DNA of 61,168 nucleotides. Source: an uncultured Pelagibacteraceae bacterium (lineage in GTDB: Bacteria > Pseudomonadota > Alphaproteobacteria > Pelagibacterales > Pelagibacteraceae). Every line of letters begins with the position of its first letter. Within the stretch, counting starts at the first letter, position 1. Below are positions 28,897 to 37,203 of this stretch, in pieces. Location: assembly GCA_902552345.1 (NCBI GenBank), contig CACDGO010000006.1, positions 1 to 61,168 on the forward strand, read 5' to 3'. The notes under the pieces are model-generated. The model saw only the letters and a program-made list of their open reading frames with translations. It had not been told where the DNA came from and ran no database searches. The position numbers were made by a program, and so were the translations under genes.

Positions 28897-28925
28897 TTGA
28901 CAAATTCATTTAATTTTGAAAATAA
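28897..28925 (+). promoter_or_regulatory. Candidate topA promoter
   Basis: A perfect TTGACA -35 (28897-28902) is followed after 17 bases by AAATAA (28920-28925), a poor -10. Initiation would fall at about 28932, immediately before the ATG at 28933, implying a leaderless mRNA; no Shine-Dalgarno sequence is present in the preceding AT-rich stretch. Prediction from sequence match only. Confidence 0.35.
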
Positions 28926-28932
28926 ACAAATA

Positions 28933-31497
28933 ATGAATTTAGTAATTGTTGAAAGTCCAGCAAAAGCAAAAACAATAAATAAATACTTAGGTAAAGATTA
29001 TTTAGTTTTAGCTAGTTATGGGCACATAAGAGATCTTCCTTCCAAAAATGGATCTGTAGATCCTGAAAATAAATTTCAAATGGAATGGGAAATAGACTCT
29101 TTTTCAAAAAAATATTTAAAAGAAATTACTAATGCCGCTGAAGACTCTGATAAAATTATTTTAGCTACAGACCCTGATCGTGAAGGTGAAGCTATCGCAT
29201 GGCATGTTAAAGAGGTTTTAGATAAAAAAAAGTTATTAAAAGATAAACATCTTGAGCGTGTTGTTTTTAATGAGATTACGAAGAAAGCAATTCTAGATGC
29301 AATTAAAAATCCAAGAGAAATTCATTTACCTCTAGTTGAAGCATATCTGGCACGAAGAGCTTTAGATTATCTTGTGGGATTTAATATCTCACCAATCCTT
29401 TGGACAAAATTACCTGGATCAAAATCAGCAGGAAGAGTTCAATCAGTAGCCTTAAAACTTATTACTGAAAGAGAAAAAGAAATAGAATTATTTAAACCAG
29501 AAGAATACTGGACACTTACATCAGACTTTACAAACAAAGATAATAAAAATATTTTCTCAAAGTTAAGTTTATTTAATGGAGAAAAAATTGAAAAATTTTC
29601 TTTTAAAAATAAAGAACAAATACAAAAAGCAGTTGATATAATAAACAAAACAAAATTTAAAGTAGCTGATGTGAATACAAAAGTGTTTAGACGAAATCCT
29701 CTAGCCCCTTTTACAACTTCAACTTTACAGCAAACCGCTTCGGGAAGATTTGGGTTTGGAGCTTCCAGAACAATGCAAATTGCACAAAGACTTTACCAAG
29801 GAGTAGATATCGAGGGTGAAACAACTGGATTAATTACTTATATGAGAACTGATGGAACTAATATTTCAAAAGAGGCAATTGATGGTTTTAGGAAATTTAT
29901 TACTGATGACTATGGTGATAAATATTTACCTGGGGAGCCAAATACTTATACCGGAAAAAAAGCAAAGAACGCTCAGGAGGCCCATGAAGCAATTAGACCA
30001 ACTAATATAACTAGGAAACCTTCTGATATAAAAAAATACGTTAATGCAGATCAATTTAAACTTTATGAATTAATTTGGAGTAGAGCTTTATCATCGCAAA
30101 TGACTCCAGCAGAATTTGATAGAAATACGATAATTATTTCTTCGGATGATAACAAAATTAACTTCAGAGCTAGTGGTTCAATAGTTAAATTTGATGGTTT
30201 TCTGAAAGTTTATCAGGTTCAAGAAACTGACGAGGATGCGAAAAATTCTTTGCCAGAGGTCAAAGTTGGTGAAGAGATCAATATCCTTAAACTGAATGAT
30301 GAACAGCACTTTACAGATCCACCGCCACGATACTCCGAAGCTAGTTTAGTAAAAAAGATGGAAGAATTAGGCATAGGGAGACCCTCCACATATGCTAGCA
30401 TTATCTCAGTATTATCAACGAGAAATTACGTCGAATTAATAAATAAGAGGTTTAATCCAACTGACAGAGGTAAGCTAATTTCAGCATTTTTAGAAAAATT
30501 ATTCTCTAAATACGTGGATTATAATTTCACAGCAGACTTAGAAAATCAGCTAGATGAAATTACTAGTGGTAAGATTGAATGGGTTCAAGTTTTAGATAAT
30601 TTTTGGAAAGATTTTTACGAAAACGTTGGAAAAGTTAAAGAAAAAAGAACTAGAGAAGTATTAGACTTGTTAAATGAAAGTCTAGGCGCTTTAATTTTTG
30701 AAAGGGATGATAAGGACGCTATAGATCGAAAGTGTAAGTTATGTTCCAAAGGAGAGTTAAGTCTTAAGAATAGTTTTAGAGGTGGAGCTTTTATCGGATG
30801 TTCAAATTATCCTGAATGTAAATTTACTAGACCTTTATCTAAAGCTAAAGCTGCAGCCCAATATAATTTAGCAGAGCCTAAATTACTTGGTCAAAATGAA
30901 AAAGGTAAAGATATATATTTAAAAAATGGTCGATTTGGCCCCTACTTACAATATGAAAAAGAAAAAGACGAACTAGAAACTAAAAAGAAAAAAGGTAAAA
31001 AGAAAAAAAATGAGAATGAACATCTTAAAAATGTTTCCATTCCAAAAGGTATTGATGTCGACAGTGTTGATTTAGATAAAGCGAAATATTTATGCTCTCT
31101 TCCAAAAGTATTAGGGCAACACCCCGAAAATGGGCAAGATATAACTTTAAACTCTGGAAGATTTGGCCCTTATTTAAAATGTGAAAATAAATCTGCAAGA
31201 CTCGAAAATATAGAGGATCTTTTTTCTATTGGTTTGAACAGAGCTATTACAATGATTGCTGAGGCTAAACCTGGAAGGATATCTTCATCCCTAATAAAAG
31301 ATTTAGGGGAACATCCAGAAGACAAAAAACCTGTTAGAATTATGAAAGGACAATATGGTCCTTATATTAAGTATAAGTCTCTTAATGCTACAATTCCTGA
31401 GGAAAAAGATCCTAATGAATTAAATATGGAAGAAGCTTTGATTTTAATTGAAAAAAGAAAGGAATACGATAAGTCTAAGAAAAAGAAAAAAAAATGA
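28933..31497 (+). CDS. topA: DNA topoisomerase I
   Basis: Type IA topoisomerase that relaxes negative supercoils. I choose the ATG at 28933, because the protein then starts with the Toprim strand MNLVIVESPAKAKTI; an in-frame TTG at 28897 belongs to a TTGACA element. 854 residues. Features in order: Toprim acidic motif ATDPDREGEAIAWH, active-site tyrosine in TGLITYMRTDGTN, IGRPSTYASI, one zinc finger (CKLCSKGE and CSNYPEC), then three C-terminal repeats (GRFGPYLQYEK, GRFGPYLKCEN, GQYGPYIKYKS) and a lysine tail. The usual alphaproteobacterial neighbour dprA is absent between plsY and topA. Confidence 0.97.
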   Translation: MNLVIVESPAKAKTINKYLGKDYLVLASYGHIRDLPSKNGSVDPENKFQMEWEIDSFSKKYLKEITNAAEDSDKIILATDPDREGEAIAWHVKEVLDKKKLLKDKHLERVVFNEITKKAILDAIKNPREIHLPLVEAYLARRALDYLVGFNISPILWTKLPGSKSAGRVQSVALKLITEREKEIELFKPEEYWTLTSDFTNKDNKNIFSKLSLFNGEKIEKFSFKNKEQIQKAVDIINKTKFKVADVNTKVFRRNPLAPFTTSTLQQTASGRFGFGASRTMQIAQRLYQGVDIEGETTGLITYMRTDGTNISKEAIDGFRKFITDDYGDKYLPGEPNTYTGKKAKNAQEAHEAIRPTNITRKPSDIKKYVNADQFKLYELIWSRALSSQMTPAEFDRNTIIISSDDNKINFRASGSIVKFDGFLKVYQVQETDEDAKNSLPEVKVGEEINILKLNDEQHFTDPPPRYSEASLVKKMEELGIGRPSTYASIISVLSTRNYVELINKRFNPTDRGKLISAFLEKLFSKYVDYNFTADLENQLDEITSGKIEWVQVLDNFWKDFYENVGKVKEKRTREVLDLLNESLGALIFERDDKDAIDRKCKLCSKGELSLKNSFRGGAFIGCSNYPECKFTRPLSKAKAAAQYNLAEPKLLGQNEKGKDIYLKNGRFGPYLQYEKEKDELETKKKKGKKKKNENEHLKNVSIPKGIDVDSVDLDKAKYLCSLPKVLGQHPENGQDITLNSGRFGPYLKCENKSARLENIEDLFSIGLNRAITMIAEAKPGRISSSLIKDLGEHPEDKKPVRIMKGQYGPYIKYKSLNATIPEEKDPNELNMEEALILIEKRKEYDKSKKKKKK

Positions 31498-32501
31498 GTC
31501 TTAACAAAACAAATATAGGATTATTACTAGGTGATCCTTCAGGTATTGGACCGGAGTTGACAGTCAAATTACTAGATAGCGATGTGAGCGAAAAAGCTAA
31601 CGTCATAGTAATTGGTGAAAAAAAGGTCTTAGAAGATGGTCAGGAAATAGCTGGAAAAAAAATAGATTTAAAATTTGTAGACAATTTCGATGATGTTAAT
31701 TTTGATGGGAAAACAAAATTTTTTTTAGACATTTCTAAGGGAACAAACAGATCATACGTTAAGAAACAAGTTTGTGCTGAGTCGGGTAAAAGTGTTTTAG
31801 AAGCTACAGAAATAGCCCTTAGTTTAGCAAAAAAAAATAAGATTCATGCAATTAATTTTGCTCCTATGAATAAAGCGAGCCTGATTCAAGGAGGCTGTGA
31901 GTTCAATGATGAACATGAATTATTTCAAAATAGGCTAAATGTTAAAGATTTTTGTTGTGAATTCAATGTTGTGGATAATTTTTGGACTGCTAGAGTAACT
32001 TCACATATACCAATAAAAGAAGTTGCTCAAAATATTACAAAAGAAAATATTTTAAAACCAATTAAACTTCTAAATAAGACACTTAAAATGAGTGGTATTG
32101 TAAATCCGAGGATAGCAGTGCAAGCTTTAAATCCTCATGCTGAATTCGGTACGGAGGAAAAAGATGAAATTATCCCGGCTATTGAAGAAGCAAAAAAGAT
32201 GGGTATAAAAGCTGATGGCCCGCTGCCATGTGATACTTCATTTATCACAGCTTTTAAAAATAAAAATCATGATTGTATTGTTGGTATGTATCATGATGCA
32301 CTTCAGTGTGGTTTAAAAGCATTTGGTTTTGATAGAGGCGTAACCGTTTCAGGTGGTTTAGATATTCCAATTACAACACCTGCGCACGGTACTGCATTTG
32401 ATATTACGGGAAAAAATATTGCTAATTTAGAACCAACTATCCAATCATTCAAATTAGCAATAAAAATGGCTGAGAGTAAATTCAATGGGAAAAGTAATTG
32501 A
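31494..32501 (+). CDS. PdxA-family dehydrogenase, divergent
   Basis: NAD-dependent oxidative-decarboxylase fold of 4-hydroxythreonine-4-phosphate dehydrogenase (PdxA), 335 residues. Family marks: GLLLGDPSGIGPELTVKLL, ALNPHAEFGTEE and GMYHDALQCGLKAFGF with two metal histidines, and HGTAFDITGKNIA. Deviations from PdxA: the first metal motif GHTE is replaced by NDEHE, so the histidine is shifted by one; PVHKG is PMNKA; and the RTSxDHGTA lead-in is ITTPAHGTA. It may be the true PdxA of this organism (pdxJ is in the window) or act on another phosphorylated hydroxy acid. It overlaps topA by 4 bases and the RidA gene by 17. Confidence 0.85.
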   Translation: MSLNKTNIGLLLGDPSGIGPELTVKLLDSDVSEKANVIVIGEKKVLEDGQEIAGKKIDLKFVDNFDDVNFDGKTKFFLDISKGTNRSYVKKQVCAESGKSVLEATEIALSLAKKNKIHAINFAPMNKASLIQGGCEFNDEHELFQNRLNVKDFCCEFNVVDNFWTARVTSHIPIKEVAQNITKENILKPIKLLNKTLKMSGIVNPRIAVQALNPHAEFGTEEKDEIIPAIEEAKKMGIKADGPLPCDTSFITAFKNKNHDCIVGMYHDALQCGLKAFGFDRGVTVSGGLDIPITTPAHGTAFDITGKNIANLEPTIQSFKLAIKMAESKFNGKSN

Positions 32502-32949
32502 TAGAATTAATGCATTAAAAATTAAACTACCAGAACCTAAGCCTCCGGTTGGAGCCTATGTTGCAACAAAAATAATTGGAAATTTATTATATATTTCTGG
32601 ACAGGTTTCAATCGATGAAAATGCAAAACTTATCACAGGAAAAATTGGAAAAGAATTAGATTTGGAAGAAGGTTATAAAGCTGCCGAAAGGTGCGGATTG
32701 AGTATTGTCGCACATGTTAAAAATGCATGTGAAGGAGATTTAGATAAAGTTAAATCTTGTGTCAAATTAACAGGTTATGTTAATTCAACCGATGATTTTA
32801 AAGATCAGCCCAAAATTATTAATGGTGCATCAGATATAATAGCTAAAATCTTTGAAAAAAAAGGTGAGCACACACGTGCTGCAGTAAGTGTGAATAGTTT
32901 ACCTTTAGGAGTTGCAGTTGAAGTCGATGCTATCTTTGAACTTAATTAA
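32485..32949 (+). CDS. RidA/YjgF/UK114 family protein
   Basis: 154-residue trimeric-barrel protein of the family that hydrolyses reactive enamine/imine intermediates. The N-terminal LPEPKPPVGAYVATKIIGNLLYISGQ and GKIGKELDLEEGYKAAERCGLS are typical of the longer YjgF subgroup with a LeuP-like KLTGYVNS motif. The usual substrate arginine is not obvious: the R in GEHTRAAVSVNSLPLGVAVEVDAIFE is in the right place. Tight overlap with the PdxA-like gene suggests joint function. The 3' end faces the alginate-lyase-like gene 7 bases away. Confidence 0.9.
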   Translation: MGKVIDRINALKIKLPEPKPPVGAYVATKIIGNLLYISGQVSIDENAKLITGKIGKELDLEEGYKAAERCGLSIVAHVKNACEGDLDKVKSCVKLTGYVNSTDDFKDQPKIINGASDIIAKIFEKKGEHTRAAVSVNSLPLGVAVEVDAIFELN

Positions 32950-32956
32950 TTTAAAA

Positions 32957-34228
32957 TTAATTCATACACTTTGGCTCAAATCCAAAATTTCTATCTACGA
33001 AATAAACTGATTTTTTAGATTTCCACATTCTGTCATTAGCAACAATAGTATGATCTTTGTCTGTGTATTTTTCAATTAACCAATCTAGAGATATAGCCAT
33101 CTGGTGTACATGATAATTTGCGTGCGCTTGATCTTTTGTAAAATTCTGCAATCCTGATGGGTCTTTACGTTCTCTGTAACTTTTAATATCAGTAAGTCCC
33201 AAGTTCAGCACGTCGACAGTTTTATCTATTCTTTGCTTTAATTCTTTTGGAAAATTCTTGTAACCCCATAGTTCAGATATTGCATAAAGTCCTAATAAAT
33301 TATTTACACCCTGTGAATGATACCAGACATCTCTGACACCTCTGAAACTGTTATTATGAATATATCCATCTTTATATACAACTTTATCAGCTTTACTAAT
33401 TCCCTTTTTAATCCATTCTGCTGCAGCTTCTGGTTTATCTTTCCAGGCCAAATACGAAAGCACAGAGATAGTTCCATCAGCCATTTGTATAAACCCTCTT
33501 GCATGTTTCTTTGTTGTTAATTCCTTTACAGCCCACGGCTTGATATATTTTTTGTACAAAGACTCAATATACTCATCAACAATTTTAAATTGTTCTTTAG
33601 TAAATTGATCTCTCATTAGATATGCTTGTTGTATATAGGTAGCTCCATATATTTGAGCTTCGTGGGGCCTGTGGGAAATACAAGGTTTGTTACCTTTAGC
33701 TTTCGCGCCGCCATAACATAGTTTATCAACTTTACCTTCGTCTTTCAGTTTATTAATTTCTTTAGAAGTTAGAGTACTTAACATAACACCTGCTTCTGCC
33801 CAAGCTACCATAACTTTAGCAATTAGTGGTCCATGCTCGTCCATTTTGCTATCTACAATTGCCGAAACAATGGTTCCGTGCAATAATGCCAATCTATTAG
33901 AGTGTTCTTCATGATTAACATATATGCTATTTGATCTTTGTTCGTGATCTTTATTCCAATCATACTTAGTAAGTTTCATTAAATGATCATAATTGTTACC
34001 TTGTAATTCAGGATTTTTTGATTTGCTTACATGTGTTATTGCAAGATCCAAGTCCCAGCCTGCTTTACCCCAACTCCCATAACCATGCACACCTTTTAAA
34101 GAACATGTTTTTTTAGAAAGTTCGTTTGCAAAGAAATATTTTGGAATTACAATATCGTCTTTATTTGCATAAGCATTAGTAGAAAAAATTATTACAAAAA
34201 GGAAAAATATTTTTTTTAAATTATTCAC
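32957..34228 (-). CDS. Secreted alginate-lyase-like protein
   Basis: 423 residues with a signal peptide (MNNLKKIFFLFVIIFSTNAYA). The mature part is rich in aromatic and histidine residues and shows the helical-toroid pattern of alginate-lyase-like proteins: KPWAVKELTTKKHARGF, NNSFRGVRDVWYHSQGVNNLLGLYAI, then DQAHANYHVHQMAISLDWLIEKY. The WYHSQGVNNL segment is comparable to the catalytic region of PL5 AlgL, but the match is by eye and the substrate is unknown. It is last in galU-ugd-this gene, with no base between ugd and it. Because that operon makes UDP-glucuronate, a role in handling a uronic-acid polymer in the periplasm is inferred. Confidence 0.6.
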   Translation of the reverse strand: MNNLKKIFFLFVIIFSTNAYANKDDIVIPKYFFANELSKKTCSLKGVHGYGSWGKAGWDLDLAITHVSKSKNPELQGNNYDHLMKLTKYDWNKDHEQRSNSIYVNHEEHSNRLALLHGTIVSAIVDSKMDEHGPLIAKVMVAWAEAGVMLSTLTSKEINKLKDEGKVDKLCYGGAKAKGNKPCISHRPHEAQIYGATYIQQAYLMRDQFTKEQFKIVDEYIESLYKKYIKPWAVKELTTKKHARGFIQMADGTISVLSYLAWKDKPEAAAEWIKKGISKADKVVYKDGYIHNNSFRGVRDVWYHSQGVNNLLGLYAISELWGYKNFPKELKQRIDKTVDVLNLGLTDIKSYRERKDPSGLQNFTKDQAHANYHVHQMAISLDWLIEKYTDKDHTIVANDRMWKSKKSVYFVDRNFGFEPKCMN

Positions 34229-35533
34229 TTAAATAGAGTTAGGTCTTCCAACAGAGTAATAATTAATTTTATTTTTTTTCATTTCTTCTGCGGAATAAAG
34301 ATTTCTTAAATCATACACCTTAAAATTCTTTTTTTTAACGATTTTTTTAAAATCAATCGATTTGAATTCGTCCCATTCAGTTAGTAAAACTATTAAATCC
34401 GCACCATTGCAATTAGATTTGATATTATTTTTGTAATTGCAGTTTTTAATTTTCTTAAATTCATTTTTTTCACCAGAAGGATCATAGTAATTAACTTTTG
34501 CTCCTTTTTTGCATAGATAAGGTATCATGTTAAGACTAGTAGAATCTCGCATATCATCAGTGTTTGGTTTAAATGTAACTCCTAAGAAAGAAATTCTTTT
34601 ATTTTTTATATTTGAACCTAAGATTTTATGAATCCTTTGAGTGAGTAAATTAACTCTTTCTTTATTAGATTTAATAACTGATTTCACAACTGATAGATTT
34701 ATTTTATATTTATCTGCGGCAGATACGAGACCTTTTGTATCTTTTGGAAAACATGAGCCTCCGTATGCTGGGCCAGCACGTAAAAACCTACCGCCTATTC
34801 TACTATCAGAGCCCATTCCTAATGAAATATCTTCTATATTAACTCCAGATTTTTCGCATAAGTTTGCAAGTTCATTTATAAAAGTAATCTTAGTTGCAAG
34901 AAAAGCATTAGATGCATATTTTATTAATTCAGCTCCTCTTCTTGAAGTAGTAAAAAATTTTGAACCTTTGTTAGTTAATGGTGCATAAAGTTTTTTCATA
35001 ATATTGAAGGTTTTTTTTTCGTTAGATCCTATTACAATTCTATCCGGATATCTAAAATCTCGAATTGCTTCACCCTCTCTTAAGAATTCAGGATTAGAGA
35101 TTACTGTAAAAAGTTTTTTCTTTTTTTTTAAAATTTTTTCAATCTCATCGCCTGTTCCTACAGGGACAGTAGATTTAGTAATGATAATTTTTTTTCTTTT
35201 TGAATATTTTAATATCTCTTTCGTGCATTTATAAACGAAAGATAAATCAACTTTAATTGATCCTTTTTTTGTAGGAGTTCCCACGCATATAAAAATTATA
35301 TCTGACGAATTTATGGCTCTATCAATATTTGAAGTAAATGAAAGACGTTTAGCTGTAAAATTTTTTTTGATTAATTCATCTAATCCTGGTTCATAAATTG
35401 GAGAAATTCCAGAGTTGAGTTTTTCTATTTTATTTTTATCTTTATCAACACAAACAACCTGGTTGCCTATGTCAGCAAAGCAGACTCCACTTACTAATCC
35501 AACATAACCAGTCCCAATCATACATAGTTTCAT
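34229..35533 (-). CDS. ugd: UDP-glucose 6-dehydrogenase
   Basis: Oxidises UDP-glucose twice with NAD to UDP-glucuronate. 434 residues. Rossmann motif MIGTGYVGLVSGVCFADIG, the EPGLDELI segment, the catalytic cysteine in AYGGSCFPKDTKGL and VTFKPNTDDMRDS before the C-terminal NAD domain. Directly follows galU with no spacing base, giving glucose 1-phosphate to UDP-glucuronate in two steps. Confidence 0.96.
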   Translation of the reverse strand: MKLCMIGTGYVGLVSGVCFADIGNQVVCVDKDKNKIEKLNSGISPIYEPGLDELIKKNFTAKRLSFTSNIDRAINSSDIIFICVGTPTKKGSIKVDLSFVYKCTKEILKYSKRKKIIITKSTVPVGTGDEIEKILKKKKKLFTVISNPEFLREGEAIRDFRYPDRIVIGSNEKKTFNIMKKLYAPLTNKGSKFFTTSRRGAELIKYASNAFLATKITFINELANLCEKSGVNIEDISLGMGSDSRIGGRFLRAGPAYGGSCFPKDTKGLVSAADKYKINLSVVKSVIKSNKERVNLLTQRIHKILGSNIKNKRISFLGVTFKPNTDDMRDSTSLNMIPYLCKKGAKVNYYDPSGEKNEFKKIKNCNYKNNIKSNCNGADLIVLLTEWDEFKSIDFKKIVKKKNFKVYDLRNLYSAEEMKKNKINYYSVGRPNSI

Positions 35534-36349
35534 TTAATTTCCCTTAGATATTTGAATTCCTGAATTTATATATCCACTTAAAGTTCCGCAATCTAAATAT
35601 TTACCCTTAAAAATATTTCCGTAAAATTTATATTCTTTTTTAATTAAACTTCTAATTGCGTCAGTAATATGTATTTCTCGTCCGTGGCCAGGTTTTAATT
35701 TTTTAATTTCACTAAAAATTTTTGTTGGCAATATATATCTTCCAATAATTGCAAAATTTGAGGGCGCTTTTTTGATGCTAGGTTTCTCTACAACATCTTT
35801 AATTCGAAAATAGCTTTTTTTTTTATTTTGGATTGATAAAATTCCCCATCTTGACACTGTTTTTCTCTCTACTCTTTTTGTAGCAATTATAGAACCTTTA
35901 GTTTTTTTATGTAGTCGTATCATTTCTTTTGAACAATTATTTTTTATTATTAAGTCATCAGGCAAGAGCATTAAAAAATATTTACTTTTTATAAATTTTT
36001 GGCATTTTAAAACTGCATCACCTGTGCCTTTTGGCTTGTTTTGATAAACAAATTTTATCATTTTCTGATATCTTTTTATTTTTTTATATTCTTCAAGTAG
36101 TCTTTTATCTTTCTTCTTTTTTATTATTTTTTTATAAAAACTGTCGTTAAAAAAATATTTTTTAATCGATAGTTTTTTTTTTGAAATTATAAATATAAAT
36201 TCCTTTACACCTGCTTCAAAGCATTCATCTAATATATATTGTAAATTCGGTTTACCATTTATGGGCATTAACTCTTTTGGCATTACACTTGTCAAAGGAA
36301 GCAATCTAGTCCCTAAACCTGCTAATGGAATAATGGCTTGTTTTATCAT
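35534..36349 (-). CDS. galU: UTP-glucose-1-phosphate uridylyltransferase
   Basis: Makes UDP-glucose from glucose 1-phosphate and UTP. 271 residues, slightly short of the usual 290-300. The nucleotide loop is IIPLAGLGTRLLPLTSVMPKELMPI; further motifs are QNKPKGTGDAVLKC, LLPDDLI and the C-terminal GHGREIHITDAI with YLDCGTLSGYI. First gene of the galU-ugd-lyase operon; divergent from panC across 38 bases that must contain both promoters. Confidence 0.95.
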   Translation of the reverse strand: MIKQAIIPLAGLGTRLLPLTSVMPKELMPINGKPNLQYILDECFEAGVKEFIFIISKKKLSIKKYFFNDSFYKKIIKKKKDKRLLEEYKKIKRYQKMIKFVYQNKPKGTGDAVLKCQKFIKSKYFLMLLPDDLIIKNNCSKEMIRLHKKTKGSIIATKRVERKTVSRWGILSIQNKKKSYFRIKDVVEKPSIKKAPSNFAIIGRYILPTKIFSEIKKLKPGHGREIHITDAIRSLIKKEYKFYGNIFKGKYLDCGTLSGYINSGIQISKGN

Positions 36350-36387
36350 ATGATTCTTATATTAGTTATTATCATTGCTTTATAGAA

Positions 36388-37203
36388 ATGAAAATATTTA
36401 AAGATAAACATACCCTTCAAAGAGAGATTTTAAAAACTAAAGGCATATCTTTTGTTCCAACAATGGGTGCATTACATAAAGGGCACATTTCATTGATCAA
36501 AAAATCTAAGAAATCTGGGTTAAAAACCTTAGTATCTATTTTTGTGAATCCCAAACAGTTTCATAAAAAAAGAGATTTTAGAAACTATCCTAGAAAAACA
36601 ACACAAGATATTAAACTGCTTAAAAAATTGAAAATTAATTACCTATATATTCCAACATCAAAGGAGATATACGGATTTAAACCTAGAAACAAAATTTTCT
36701 TAGATAAATCATCAAAAAAATTATGTGGTAAATTTAGAAAAGGTCATTTTGAAGGTGTATTAAATGTAGTAAACAGGTTTTTAGAAATAATTAAACCTAA
36801 ATATATATATTTAGGGAAAAAAGATTATCAGCAACTTTTTCTAATTAAAAGACACATTGAAAAAAGAAAGATTAAATCTCGAATAATTGAATGTGAAACT
36901 ATTAGAGAAAATAATGGAGTGGCTTGTTCGTCGAGAAATTTAAAACTAAATAAAAATCAAATTAAAGTTGCATCTAATATTTATAATTATCTGAGTAACT
37001 TAAAGAAAAAGATAAAAAAAAATTATAGTTTATTTAATACAAATAAAATAACAAAAGATTTAATAAATTTAGGTGCAAAAAAAATAGATTATATAGAAAA
37101 TTATGATATTAAAAATTTTAAAAAAATTATAAAATTTAATAAAGATTTTAATTTATTTTTTGCATATTACATCAAAAATATTAGATTAATCGATAATATC
37201 TAA
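36388..37203 (+). CDS. panC: Pantothenate synthetase
   Basis: ATP-dependent ligase joining pantoate and beta-alanine to pantothenate. 271 residues. Motifs: FVPTMGALHKGHISLIKKS (ATP-binding HxGH), VSIFVNPKQF, YIYLGKKDYQQLFLI and CSSRNLKLN. The C-terminal third is very Lys/Asn-rich. panB is not next to it, unlike in many bacteria. Its end overlaps mgtE on the other strand by 4 bases. Confidence 0.95.
   Translation: MKIFKDKHTLQREILKTKGISFVPTMGALHKGHISLIKKSKKSGLKTLVSIFVNPKQFHKKRDFRNYPRKTTQDIKLLKKLKINYLYIPTSKEIYGFKPRNKIFLDKSSKKLCGKFRKGHFEGVLNVVNRFLEIIKPKYIYLGKKDYQQLFLIKRHIEKRKIKSRIIECETIRENNGVACSSRNLKLNKNQIKVASNIYNYLSNLKKKIKKNYSLFNTNKITKDLINLGAKKIDYIENYDIKNFKKIIKFNKDFNLFFAYYIKNIRLIDNI

Noticed and set aside
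28897-28932. TTG start giving a 12-residue extension of TopA
   Set aside because: Extension is not part of the family; the protein should start with the Toprim strand, and TTGACA there looks like a -35 element.
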